Positions 44,846 through 53,712 of a DNA stretch of 64,000 nucleotides are shown piece by piece; the stretch's first letter is position 1, and each line of letters opens with the position of its first letter. The stretch covers positions 2,034,001 to 2,098,000 of the forward strand of contig JADKHO010000001.1 of NCBI GenBank assembly GCA_016721765.1, written 5' to 3'. Position numbers and translations under genes: made by a program. This DNA is from Bacteroidota bacterium. Its GTDB lineage: Bacteria > Bacteroidota > Bacteroidia > UBA4408. Below the pieces are notes generated by a model. It did not search any database and was not told the origin of the DNA. It worked only from the letters and a program-made list of their open reading frames with translations.

Positions 44846-46129
44846 ATGAAAAAAAGTGTACTGAATTTACTGCTGCTCCTTATCTCCACAAGCTGTTTTT
44901 CGCAAGGCAATTGGACCGCTGTTGCCGGCAGCCCTTCAAGCACTTTAGGTCGTTTTGACGATGTGTCATTTATTAACGATACGGTAGGGTGGACCGGGCA
45001 AGATGGGACCATTTATAAAACAATTGACGGTGGCAATACCTGGACGCCAACTTGCACTTTTCAACCGGGTGCCTATATCAGAAGTATTGAATTTATTAAC
45101 GATACGCTCGGATTTGTAGGTACGTTGCCCGACGCTGTCCCGGCACACTTGTATCAAACCTCCGATGGGGGCAATTCTTTTTTTATAATTGATACTGCTA
45201 TTTCAGCTGCACACGATGGTATTTGTGGATTGGCACATATTGGAAATGTAATAATAGGTGTAGGAGTTTATGCCGAACCTGCAAAATTCATTAAATCATC
45301 CAATGGGGGTAAAACATGGGCACTTACTGATATGAGTGCCTTTGCATCCGGACTGGTGGAATGTCAAATGCTCGACACGAATACCTATATTCTTGGCGGA
45401 ATTGGTTTGGCTCCTAATAAAAAGGCTGTAATTTTAAAAACTAACGATGGGGGATTAAATTGGGTGCAAGTTGGAATTTCAGCTTTTAATACTACCTATT
45501 CCTGGAAAATAGACATGCTGCCAAGTGGCGTGGGTTATGCAGCTGTTGAAAATTTTGGGAATGCAAGCTTTTTTAAAACATCCGACTTTGGAACAACATG
45601 GACAGAACATTCAACGGGTTTATCACAAATGTTTGACATTGGTTCGGTAGGTTTTATTAACGATAGTGTTGGTTGGCTAGGAAAACAACATCAGCAAGGA
45701 ATGGCTAAAACAACCAACGGCGGATTGAGTTGGACCTATGTAAATTTTGGAGTGAGTGTAAATCGTATTATTCGTTTGAATGCGTCCACTTTACTCGCCT
45801 CAGGAAATAAAATCTATAAGAATAATTTTACCTTAAGTACTCCAACCGATAAGGAAACTTATGCGCTTAACTTGCATGAAATTTACGTGCAACCCAATCC
45901 TGCCGACAAGGAACTGCAAATACATTTAATTTTAAAATCAAACACGCTGGCGGTGCTCGATGTGCTTGACGAAAAGGGGATTTGTGTGGAACAAATTTGG
46001 AAAGGAACACTGCCCAAAGGGGAGCATCAGTTTAAGTTAAATGTTAGCAATTATCCGGCTTCAAACTATCATATTTACTTACGAAGTAATGAAGGGCATT
46101 TTGAGAAAAAATTCATAGTTATACATTAA
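44846..46129 (+). CDS. YCF48/BNR-repeat secreted protein with T9SS type A sorting domain
   Basis: A secreted protein starting with a signal peptide (MKKSVLNLLLLLISTSCFSQ). Residues about 22-330 contain repeated blades with the signature FxNDTxGWxG and TxDGGxxW (for example FINDTVGWTGQDG, YKTIDGGNTW, FKTSDFGTTW, AKTTNGGLSW), which is the YCF48/sortilin-type propeller. The last 85 residues are a type A sorting domain (IYVQPNPADKELQIHL, VLDEKGICVE, SNYHIYLRSNEG). In plants and cyanobacteria YCF48 helps assemble photosystem II; here the fold is used in secreted proteins and the partner is unknown. Its stop codon shares three bases with the convergent nhaD stop. Confidence 0.85.
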   Translation: MKKSVLNLLLLLISTSCFSQGNWTAVAGSPSSTLGRFDDVSFINDTVGWTGQDGTIYKTIDGGNTWTPTCTFQPGAYIRSIEFINDTLGFVGTLPDAVPAHLYQTSDGGNSFFIIDTAISAAHDGICGLAHIGNVIIGVGVYAEPAKFIKSSNGGKTWALTDMSAFASGLVECQMLDTNTYILGGIGLAPNKKAVILKTNDGGLNWVQVGISAFNTTYSWKIDMLPSGVGYAAVENFGNASFFKTSDFGTTWTEHSTGLSQMFDIGSVGFINDSVGWLGKQHQQGMAKTTNGGLSWTYVNFGVSVNRIIRLNASTLLASGNKIYKNNFTLSTPTDKETYALNLHEIYVQPNPADKELQIHLILKSNTLAVLDVLDEKGICVEQIWKGTLPKGEHQFKLNVSNYPASNYHIYLRSNEGHFEKKFIVIH

Positions 46130-47391
46130 AAAAGGTATGATGTAATAAGGTAAACTGCTGCGCCTGCTAAATAGCCTGCTAGCGCCAAACCGCCAATTTT
46201 TTTGAGATACCAACCAAATTCAATTTTTTCCATACCCATCGCAGCAACTCCAGCCGCCGAACCAATAATTAATATACTGCCACCTGTTCCAGCACAATAC
46301 GCAATAAATTCCCAGAAAAAATCATCCATTTTAAAGTCGTACATTCCCATGCTTGCAGCTACAAGGGGAACATTATCCACCACTGCTGATAAGACCCCGA
46401 TGGTTAAAGCAATAATCGTTTTACTTTGCGTGAGGGTATTGAGTTGAACTGCAAGTTGACCTAATATTCCGGCCGATTCAAGTGCTGTTATTGCAAGTAA
46501 TATTCCTAAAAAAAATAGAATACTCGGAACGTCTATTCGTTGCAAAGCAGCAGCAACAGAGTATTGAGCCCTAAATTCTGAATTTTTTGATTTGTGAAGT
46601 ATTTCGGTCAAAATCCATAACAGACTCAATCCCAATAAAATTCCCATATAAGGTGGCATGCCCGTGAGCAGCTTAAAAACTGGGACGAAGAACAAGAGCG
46701 TAAGGGCTGCAAAGAAAACACTATTTTTCTCTATTGGTCGAATGTTCTTTTTAGTTTCATTTTCAATATCCACAGGTGTTTGGACATTACCTTTTAACCG
46801 AAAGCTGAGGTAAATAAGAGGAGTAAGCAAACAAATAAGGGAAGGCAAAAATAGTTTAAGCACAATATTAAGTGCTGAAATTTGCCCTCCAATCCAAAGC
46901 ATTGTGGTTGTAACATCCCCAATTGGAGACCAAGCCCCGCCTGCATTAGCACCAATAATTATCATGCCTGCAAAAAGCATTCTATCGTTCTTATCTTGAA
47001 TTAGTTTCCGTATCAAAGAAACCATAACGATTGCAGTGGTTAAATTATCGAGTATAGCCGATAAAAAAAATGCAAGTAAACTCACAATCCAAAGCAATCT
47101 TACTTTTTTTGTAGTACTGATGCGGCTCACAATAACATCAAAGCCTTGATGCGCATCTACCAACTCAACAATGGTCATGGCACCCAGTAAAAAAAATAAA
47201 ATTTCAGAAAGACTGCTTAAATGGTGCCCAAGTTCAGGAATGACAAGCATGGGGCCTTTTACACCGGAAAGTATCACCCAACAAAGCACCCCGGTTAACA
47301 AGGAGGTGGCAGTCTTGTTAATTTTTATCCAGGATTCGACAACTATAAAAAAATAACCAATAACAAATACAATAATAAGAAGGGCAGTCAT
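46126..47391 (-). CDS. nhaD: Na+/H+ antiporter NhaD
   Basis: NhaD exchanges sodium for protons at the inner membrane and supports salt and alkali tolerance. The protein has 421 residues and about 11-13 hydrophobic helices. Diagnostic parts are LFFLLGAMTIVELVDAHQGF, LLAFFLSAILDNLTTAIVMV, GANAGGAWSPIGDVTTTMLW and, in the C-terminal repeat, GVLSAVVDNVPLVAASMGMY; the paired ILDNLTT and VVDNVPL segments are the inverted repeats of the ion transporter superfamily. It is convergent with the YCF48-like gene. Confidence 0.93.
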   Translation of the reverse strand: MTALLIIVFVIGYFFIVVESWIKINKTATSLLTGVLCWVILSGVKGPMLVIPELGHHLSSLSEILFFLLGAMTIVELVDAHQGFDVIVSRISTTKKVRLLWIVSLLAFFLSAILDNLTTAIVMVSLIRKLIQDKNDRMLFAGMIIIGANAGGAWSPIGDVTTTMLWIGGQISALNIVLKLFLPSLICLLTPLIYLSFRLKGNVQTPVDIENETKKNIRPIEKNSVFFAALTLLFFVPVFKLLTGMPPYMGILLGLSLLWILTEILHKSKNSEFRAQYSVAAALQRIDVPSILFFLGILLAITALESAGILGQLAVQLNTLTQSKTIIALTIGVLSAVVDNVPLVAASMGMYDFKMDDFFWEFIAYCAGTGGSILIIGSAAGVAAMGMEKIEFGWYLKKIGGLALAGYLAGAAVYLITSYLF

Positions 47392-47411
47392 AATCAGTTT
47401 TGATGTAATGG

Positions 47412-47419
47412 CAAATATA
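47412..47419 (-). promoter_or_regulatory. Candidate -7 promoter box of nhaD
   Basis: On the minus strand TATATTTG (47419-47412) fits TAnnTTTG and lies 20 bases upstream of the nhaD start. No TTG at a suitable distance was seen. Confidence 0.4.
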
Positions 47420-47550
47420 ATTTTTTTGTACTTGGGAGCTCTTATAATCAGTCAGTAATCTTTGAGCTCTAGTTGTTGCACTGATTAAAAGCATCCAATC
47501 AATTTTTTTTTATATTAGCCCATTATTAACCTAAAACAATTTCATTCTGT

Positions 47551-49041
47551 ATGGCAAACCTGTGGATAAAAAAAACAATTAGCTCCTTGCAAGTTGAATC
47601 GTCTGAAGAGCACGGTGGATTGCGAAGAACGCTCGGGGCTCGTTCATTGGTTGCCTTGGGTATAGGCGCAATAATTGGAGCAGGCTTGTTTTCCATAACC
47701 GGAGGAGCAGCGGGTTACAACGCAGGACCTGCAGTAACCATCTCATTTGTTATTGCAGCAGTTGCATGCGGTTTTGCTGGATTATGTTACGCTGAATTTG
47801 CTTCGATGATTCCGGTAGCGGGAAGTGCTTACACCTATTCTTATGCTACCATGGGAGAGTTTATTGCATGGATTATTGGTTGGGATTTAGTGTTAGAGTA
47901 TGCAGTTGGTGCCGCAACGGTAGCTATAAGTTGGTCGAGGTATTTTACAAAATTTTTAGGTTATTACGATATTCATTTGCCCGCCCAATTCAGCATGTCT
48001 CCTTTTGATTCAGCCACTTTAGCCGACGGATCGGTGGTGCATGGAATGATTAATTTTCCGGCTATATTTATCGTAGTGTTAATGTCGCTTTTGCTCGTAA
48101 GAGGAACAAGAGAATCAGCAGCGGTTAACAACATTATTGTTGCCTTAAAAGTGGCCGTTGTATTAATTTTTATAACCTTGGGATGGGGTTTCATCAACTC
48201 CGCCAATTATCAACCATATATACCTGCTAATACCGGCGATTTTGGAAGTTTTGGATGGAGTGGTATCGTGCGTGCTGCTGGTATAATTTTCTTTGCTTAT
48301 ATTGGATTTGATGCGGTATCCACTGCTGCACAGGAAGCTAAAAATCCAAAGCGAGATATGCCAATTGGCATTTTGCTATCCTTATTTATTTGTACCATCC
48401 TCTATATTTTATTTGCCCACGTTATGACCGGTGTTGCAAATTATACCAGTTTTCAAGGTGCCGATGGCATTGCTCCGGTTGCAGTAGCAATCGACCATAT
48501 GGGAACTGCTGGTGCCGATGGAGTTATCGTACCAGCTTACCCTTGGTTGAATAAAGCAATAATCATTGCCATTCTTGCCGGCTACTCTTCGGTGATTATG
48601 GTTATGCTCTTAGGTCAATCACGTGTCTTTTTCTCCATGTCGAAAGATGGGCTATTGCCAAAAGTATTCTCAAACGTGCATCCTAAATTTGGAACTCCGG
48701 CAAAATCAAATTTATTATTTATGTTGTTTGTGAGTTTGTTTGCTGCTTTTGTGCCTGCTCGTGTGGTAGGTGAAATGACCAGCATTGGAACATTACTGGC
48801 TTTTGTTTTAGTATGTGTTGGAGTAATTGTATTACGCAAAAAGCAACCCGATTTACCGCGGGCTTTTAAAACACCACTGGTGCCCTTGGTTCCAATCCTT
48901 GGAATTTTATCCTGCTTGGCTATGATGCTTGCATTGCCTGGTGACACATGGTTGCGGTTAATTATTTGGTTGGCTATTGGCTTTGTTATTTATTTTGGCT
49001 ACAGCATAAAAAATAGCAAGCTCAATAATCCCGGGAAATAA
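47551..49041 (+). CDS. Amino acid permease (APC superfamily, CAT-like)
   Basis: A 496-residue inner-membrane amino acid transporter of the APC superfamily, close to the cationic amino acid (YfnA/CAT-like) branch. The N-terminal signature is LVALGIGAIIGAGLFSITGG, then AGLCYAEFASMIPVAGSAYTYSYATMGEFIAWIIGWDL, typical of CAT proteins; the middle has AYIGFDAVSTAAQEAKNPKRDMP. About 12 hydrophobic helices are visible. The substrate cannot be fixed by eye. It is followed after only four bases by a second APC permease. Confidence 0.9.
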   Translation: MANLWIKKTISSLQVESSEEHGGLRRTLGARSLVALGIGAIIGAGLFSITGGAAGYNAGPAVTISFVIAAVACGFAGLCYAEFASMIPVAGSAYTYSYATMGEFIAWIIGWDLVLEYAVGAATVAISWSRYFTKFLGYYDIHLPAQFSMSPFDSATLADGSVVHGMINFPAIFIVVLMSLLLVRGTRESAAVNNIIVALKVAVVLIFITLGWGFINSANYQPYIPANTGDFGSFGWSGIVRAAGIIFFAYIGFDAVSTAAQEAKNPKRDMPIGILLSLFICTILYILFAHVMTGVANYTSFQGADGIAPVAVAIDHMGTAGADGVIVPAYPWLNKAIIIAILAGYSSVIMVMLLGQSRVFFSMSKDGLLPKVFSNVHPKFGTPAKSNLLFMLFVSLFAAFVPARVVGEMTSIGTLLAFVLVCVGVIVLRKKQPDLPRAFKTPLVPLVPILGILSCLAMMLALPGDTWLRLIIWLAIGFVIYFGYSIKNSKLNNPGK

Positions 49042-49045
49042 CGCT

Positions 49046-50479
49046 ATGGCTGAACAAACTGAACTAAAACGCAGTCTTGGTTTATTGGATGCAACGAGCA
49101 TAGTTGCAGGCTCCATGATTGGCAGCGGAATTTTTATTGTGAGCACTTTTATGGCACGCGATATTGGTTCATCCGGTTATTTACTTTTGCTTTGGGTGAT
49201 TACCGGATTCATAACAGTTACAGCCGCTTTAAGTTATGGCGAATTAGCAGGAATGATGCCCAATGCAGGCGGACAATACGTTTACATTCAGCGCGCCTAC
49301 GGGAAATTAACTTCCTTTTTATATGGGTGGACCGTTTTTACAGTAATACAAACCGGAGTAATTGCAGCTGTTGCAGTGGCTTTTGCAAAGTATACCGCTG
49401 TGTTTTTTCCCGGCTTAACTGCCGATTTTGTCTCCCTTTCTACAAGCTTTAAAATTAGTTACGCTCAATTATTGGCGATGGCTTTAATTGTGTTTCTTAC
49501 CTTTATTAATGCTCAAGGAATTCAAAGCGGTAAAGTAGTGCAACTTGTTTTTACTTCAGCCAAACTTATTGCCTTGTTTGCATTAATCGTGTTGGGATTG
49601 GCATGGGGATTTAAGAGCGATACACTTGCACAAAATTTTTCGAACATGTGGGCGGCTTCTAAAACAACTGTCGAAAATGGCTCAGTTCATATTTTGCCTT
49701 TAACAGGATTTGCACTTATGGGTGCCATGGGTGCAACCATAATTAATTCGCTGTTTAGCAGCGATGCATGGAACAATGTTACGTTTATAGCAGGGGAAAT
49801 AAAGGATCCACAAAAAAATATTCCGCGGAGTTTGTTTTTAGGAACGCTAATCGTTACAGTAATTTATATCTTGGCAAATGTCGCCTACCTTGCCTTGCTG
49901 CCCTTGCATGGTGATCCTACCGGTGCTGATGCTTATGCACAAGGAATTCAATTTGCAAGTAATGATCGTGTGGGAACAGCTGCTGCATCTATTATTTTTG
50001 ACAACAATGCTTTGTACCTTATGGCAGCGCTAATTATGGTATCTACATTTGGCTGTAACAATGGAATTATTTTAGCCGGTGCACGTTTATTTTATGCCAT
50101 GAGCAAAGATGGATTGTTTTTTAAACAAGCAGAAAAGCTCAATAAAAATCAAGTGCCTGCATTTGCATTAGTGGTGCAATGCGTGTGGGCATGTTTATTG
50201 TGCTTATCAGGAAAATACAGCGATTTGCTAACCTATGCGACTTTTGCATCGCTGCTTTTTTATATGCTTACCATTGGTGGTATTTTTATCCTTCGAAAGA
50301 AGGAACCAAATACACCAAGGCCATACAAAGCATGGGGATATCCTGTGGTTCCAATTCTTTATATAATTATTACGTTGGCTATCTGCATTGATTTAATGAT
50401 TTACGACACCCGCAATACAGGCCTTGGTTTAGCAATAGTTTTTTTGGGAATTCCGGTTTATTTTCTTCGGAAGAAATAG
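49046..50479 (+). CDS. Amino acid permease (APC superfamily), tandem paralogue
   Basis: A second APC-type transporter of 477 residues and about 12 helices. Its signature is DATSIVAGSMIGSGIFIVST, then LSYGELAGMMPNAGGQYVYIQRAYGKLTSFLYGW, closer to the LAT/SteT-like branch than its neighbour, so the two are divergent relatives rather than a recent duplication. The start is four bases after the stop of the first permease, so they form an operon. The conserved VTFIAGEIKDPQKNIPRSLF follows near the middle. The substrate is unknown. Confidence 0.9.
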   Translation: MAEQTELKRSLGLLDATSIVAGSMIGSGIFIVSTFMARDIGSSGYLLLLWVITGFITVTAALSYGELAGMMPNAGGQYVYIQRAYGKLTSFLYGWTVFTVIQTGVIAAVAVAFAKYTAVFFPGLTADFVSLSTSFKISYAQLLAMALIVFLTFINAQGIQSGKVVQLVFTSAKLIALFALIVLGLAWGFKSDTLAQNFSNMWAASKTTVENGSVHILPLTGFALMGAMGATIINSLFSSDAWNNVTFIAGEIKDPQKNIPRSLFLGTLIVTVIYILANVAYLALLPLHGDPTGADAYAQGIQFASNDRVGTAAASIIFDNNALYLMAALIMVSTFGCNNGIILAGARLFYAMSKDGLFFKQAEKLNKNQVPAFALVVQCVWACLLCLSGKYSDLLTYATFASLLFYMLTIGGIFILRKKEPNTPRPYKAWGYPVVPILYIIITLAICIDLMIYDTRNTGLGLAIVFLGIPVYFLRKK

Positions 50480-50579
50480 AATTTCACCTCCATTTTACTT
50501 CTTATTATAATTTTGAATGCGATGTAAAAATCATCCTAAAATCACCCTTCGCTCAAATTTATAAGGGCAAAGCCTGCTT

Positions 50580-50587
50580 TACTTTTG
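50580..50587 (+). promoter_or_regulatory. Candidate -7 promoter box of the helix-hairpin-helix gene
   Basis: TACTTTTG fits TAnnTTTG and lies 21 bases before ATG 50609, within the longer candidate reading frame. This argues for ATG 50609 over the TTG at 50585. No clear TTG element was found upstream. Confidence 0.35.
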
Positions 50588-50608
50588 AACCAATTACTTG
50601 GGTTCACA

Positions 50609-51583
50609 ATGAAGCAGTTTTTAAAGGATTATTTTACATTTAATAAAGGGGATCGAAATGGTATACTTGTATTGCTATTTCTGATTCTTGCGCTGCTCTT
50701 TACGTTAAGCATTCTAAACGCACTTATTCCAACTAAAAAAGTTGATTTTGTTACTTTCGATAACATCTTAAAGGAGTTGGAGGCCGCTGATAAAGGGAAT
50801 GCACTCTTCTCAGATACCGTTCTACAATCAAGTCAGGTAAAGAATTCAGGCAATTTCAATTCGGGTATTTCCCATTCAAAGCCTGAGCCGCACTTGTTTC
50901 CATTTAATCCGAATACTCAAAGCCCTGAAAGTTGGAAGGAATTGGGATTATCGCCCAAACAAATCACCACCATAACCCACTATCAAGAAAAGGGCGGGAA
51001 ATTTTTTAAAAAGGAGGACCTTAAAAAAATATATGGTATTTCTGAAAGCCTTTATTTGCAATTGGAACCTTTTATTCAGCTACCTGAGAAAGAGAAACGT
51101 GATAATTTTGAATCTAATTGGGACAAGCAAAAAGGAGATACACTTAATAAAAGGCAAACATTTGCGCAAAAGCAGGAAACACCTCAGCAGGTTGAACTTA
51201 ATTCGGCCGATACGGCAGAACTTAAAGCTATTAAAGGAATTGGTTCCGCCTTTGCAAAACGCATCTTAAATTACCGTGAAAAATTAGGTGGTTTTTTATC
51301 GTTCAAACAATTGTATGAAGTGTGGGGAGTTGACACCGAAACAGTAAGTAAAATTATACCCCAATTAACACTTAACACAGCAATGGTGCGCAAAATCCCA
51401 ATCAACCATTGTAATGTGTCGGACCTTAAAAAGCATCCTTACTTAAATTACAATATTGCCAATAACATTGTCCTTTACCGCGACCGACATGGCGATTTTA
51501 CTAAGCTTCAGGACATCCGTCAGGCGGTTTTGGTAAATGAAGAATTGTTCCGTAAAATTGCACCCTATTTGACTTTGGATTAA
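50609..51583 (+). CDS. Helix-hairpin-helix protein (ComEA-like)
   Basis: A 324-residue membrane-anchored protein. An N-terminal transmembrane helix (ILVLLFLILALLFTLSILNA) is followed by a low-complexity linker and three helix-hairpin-helix modules: WKELGLSPKQITTITHY (about residue 110), VELNSADTAELKAIKGIGSA (about 195) and PINHCNVSDLKKHPYLNYNI (about 265). The second module closely follows the ComEA core (LNxAxxxEL..LPGIG). ComEA binds DNA at the cell surface in uptake; this protein is longer, so a role in DNA binding at the membrane is likely but transformation is not shown. It precedes apt. Confidence 0.8.
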   Translation: MKQFLKDYFTFNKGDRNGILVLLFLILALLFTLSILNALIPTKKVDFVTFDNILKELEAADKGNALFSDTVLQSSQVKNSGNFNSGISHSKPEPHLFPFNPNTQSPESWKELGLSPKQITTITHYQEKGGKFFKKEDLKKIYGISESLYLQLEPFIQLPEKEKRDNFESNWDKQKGDTLNKRQTFAQKQETPQQVELNSADTAELKAIKGIGSAFAKRILNYREKLGGFLSFKQLYEVWGVDTETVSKIIPQLTLNTAMVRKIPINHCNVSDLKKHPYLNYNIANNIVLYRDRHGDFTKLQDIRQAVLVNEELFRKIAPYLTLD

Positions 51584-51649
51584 GCACTTTTGCGAATCAT
51601 TTATTACGAGGCAATTGGCACGACTTATTCAGGTCATTATCTATTAAAT

Positions 51650-52177
51650 ATGTTGGTAAATAAAATTAAGGCGGCGATTCGCGATGTGAAGGATTTTCCT
51701 ATTGAAGGAATTATTTTTAAGGACATTACACCAATTTTAGAAGATGCCCGATTGTGTTCCGAAATCATCGATGAATTTGTGCGCAAATTTGCGGATACTA
51801 AATTGAATGCTATTGTAGGTGTGGAAAGCCGAGGTTTTTTGTTTGGGATGATGTTGGCCAATAAGTTGGGTGTACCTTTTATTCCTGTGAGGAAGAAGGG
51901 TAAGTTGCCCTATAAAACGATTTCGCATAAATACGATTTGGAGTACGGTTCGGCTGAGGTGGAAATGCATTTGGATGTAATTAAGGAAGGTTGGCATGTT
52001 CTGGTGCATGATGATTTGCTCGCCACTGGTGGTACTGCTGCTGCAGCTGCCGAATTAATCCAAAAACAAGGCGCATCGGTGGCCGGATTTGCATTTTTAG
52101 TTGGTCTCGATTTCCTTAATGGGGATAAAAAAATTACTCCTTATTCAACTAATATAATTAGTTTAGTTACTTATTAA
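51650..52177 (+). CDS. apt: Adenine phosphoribosyltransferase
   Basis: Apt salvages adenine to AMP using PRPP, in the cytosol. The key segments are FPIEGIIFKDITPIL near the start, VGVESRGFLFGMMLANKLG (hood/base recognition), and the PRPP-binding loop LVHDDLLATGGTAAAAAELI. I use ATG 51650, giving 175 residues and the family's normal N-terminus (MLVNKIKAAIRDVKDFP); a TTG 60 bases upstream would add 20 residues with no match. It lies 66 bp behind the helix-hairpin-helix gene. Confidence 0.95.
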   Translation: MLVNKIKAAIRDVKDFPIEGIIFKDITPILEDARLCSEIIDEFVRKFADTKLNAIVGVESRGFLFGMMLANKLGVPFIPVRKKGKLPYKTISHKYDLEYGSAEVEMHLDVIKEGWHVLVHDDLLATGGTAAAAAELIQKQGASVAGFAFLVGLDFLNGDKKITPYSTNIISLVTY

Positions 52178-52205
52178 TAACCCAAAAAATTAAAACCCAA
52201 AATCC

Positions 52206-53375
52206 ATGAGCACTTTAACTGAAGCGCCCGCAGCAATGAATTTTTCACTTAGTGAAAATCAATTAATGATTGCCGATATGATCCGCAAGTTTGGCGAAGA
52301 GCATATAAAACCCAAAATGATGGAATGGGATGAAGCCCAAATTTTTCCGGTAGAGGTGTTTAAGAAACTCGGTGAGTTAGGATTGATGGGTGTTTTAGTA
52401 CCCACCGAATACGGAGGGTCAGGATTTTCATATACCGAATATGTTACTGCCATTGTGGAATTATCTAAAATTTGTGGCTCTATTGGATTGTCGATGGCGG
52501 CGCACAATTCATTGTGTACAGGTCATATTCTTCAATTTGGTAACGAAGAACAAAAGAAAAAGTATTTGCCAAAGCTTGCCACAGCCGAATGGATTGGAGC
52601 TTGGGGATTAACCGAAACCGCAACCGGTTCGGATGCCGGCGGGATGCTCACGGTAGCGAAGAAGGACGGCGATTACTATATTTTAAATGGTTCAAAAAAT
52701 TTTATTACCCATGCCATTAGTGGAAACGTTGCGGTAGTAATAACCCGTACCGGCGAAAAAGGCGATTCTCATGGCATGACCGCATTTATTATTGAAAAAG
52801 GAACACCAGGCTTTAAATCGGGTAAAAAGGAAAATAAATTGGGAATGCGAGCTTCCGAAACAGCAGAACTTATTTTTGAAGATTGCCGCGTGCACAAGAG
52901 CCAAATGTTAGGTAAAGAAGGGGATGGATTTATACAAGCCATGAAAGTATTGGATGGTGGTAGGATATCAATTGCTTCGCTTGCTGTAGGTATTGCTCGT
53001 GGTGCCTTTGAAGCTGCATTAAAATATTCGAAAGAACGTCAGCAGTTTGGAAAACCTATTTCACATTTTCAAGGTGTATCCTTTATGTTGGCCGATATGG
53101 CAACCGAAATTGAAGCAGCCGAATTACTTACCTTTTTAGCAGCCGATAAAAAGAACCGTGGTTTAAAAATGACCAAAGAAGGAGCATACGCAAAATATTA
53201 TGCCAGCGAAGTGTGTGTGCGTGCTGCCAATAATGGTGTGCAAATTTTTGGTGGATATGGCTATACAAAAGACTTTCCGGCCGAAAAGTACTACCGCGAT
53301 TCAAAATTATGCACCATTGGGGAAGGAACCAGCGAAATTCAAAAAATAGTGATTGCCCGTGAAATATTAAAATAA
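52206..53375 (+). CDS. Acyl-CoA dehydrogenase
   Basis: A FAD-dependent acyl-CoA dehydrogenase of fatty acid or branched-chain amino acid breakdown. The 389 residues show the family motifs: IGAWGLTETATGSDAGGM (FAD-binding), KNFITHAISGNVAVV, RQQFGKPISHFQGVSFMLADM, and the C-terminal FGGYGYTKDFPAEKYYRD followed by IGEGTSEIQKIVIA, where the glutamate in IGEG is the usual catalytic base. The type (short-chain, isovaleryl, or other) cannot be decided. No electron-transfer flavoprotein gene is nearby. It is followed at once by the rpsU promoter. Confidence 0.93.
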   Translation: MSTLTEAPAAMNFSLSENQLMIADMIRKFGEEHIKPKMMEWDEAQIFPVEVFKKLGELGLMGVLVPTEYGGSGFSYTEYVTAIVELSKICGSIGLSMAAHNSLCTGHILQFGNEEQKKKYLPKLATAEWIGAWGLTETATGSDAGGMLTVAKKDGDYYILNGSKNFITHAISGNVAVVITRTGEKGDSHGMTAFIIEKGTPGFKSGKKENKLGMRASETAELIFEDCRVHKSQMLGKEGDGFIQAMKVLDGGRISIASLAVGIARGAFEAALKYSKERQQFGKPISHFQGVSFMLADMATEIEAAELLTFLAADKKNRGLKMTKEGAYAKYYASEVCVRAANNGVQIFGGYGYTKDFPAEKYYRDSKLCTIGEGTSEIQKIVIAREILK

Positions 53376-53406
53376 TTTGCTCAATTATGATTAATTGTTA
53401 ATTTTG
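53376..53406 (+). promoter_or_regulatory. rpsU promoter (TTTG-N19-TAATTTTG)
   Basis: TTTG at 53376-53379, 19 bases, then TAATTTTG at 53399-53406: an exact phylum-type promoter. It begins one base after the acyl-CoA dehydrogenase stop codon and leaves about 34 bases before the rpsU start. Confidence 0.8.
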
Positions 53407-53439
53407 CAGTCCCAATTTAAAAACGAAAAATAATATAAC

Positions 53440-53637
53440 ATGATTATAGTACCCGTTAAAGATGGTGAATCTATTGAGAAATCACTAAAAAAGTTTAAAA
53501 AGAAGATTGAAAAAACAGGCATGGTTAGAGAATTGCGTGACCGTCAAAAGTTCACAAAACCATCTGTTGTTAAACGTATGCAAAAAATAAAAGCTGTTTA
53601 CGTTCAAAAATTACATCAAACAGAAGAAAATTCTTAA
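53440..53637 (+). CDS. rpsU: 30S ribosomal protein S21
   Basis: S21 is a small basic protein of the 30S subunit that contacts the mRNA exit region. The 65-residue product opens with MIIVPVKDGESIEKSLKKFK and continues with RELRDRQKFTKPSVVKRMQK, both typical of S21 (ELRxRQxYxKPSxxR pattern). It has its own strong promoter and a terminator directly downstream. Confidence 0.97.
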   Translation: MIIVPVKDGESIEKSLKKFKKKIEKTGMVRELRDRQKFTKPSVVKRMQKIKAVYVQKLHQTEENS

Positions 53638-53661
53638 GAATTATTTCGCTTTATATTATTT

Positions 53662-53712
53662 AAAACTTACTTTTGATACAGTTATTGGTATCTGAAGTAA
53701 GTTTTTCTTTTT
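53662..53712 (+). terminator. Intrinsic terminator after rpsU
   Basis: Arms AAAACTTACTT (53662-53672) and AAGTAAGTTTT (53695-53705), extended inside by GATAC/GTATC, close an eight-base loop; T's follow (TTTTTCTTTTT). The next gene's ATG (53713) lies directly at the end of the T-run. Confidence 0.88.
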
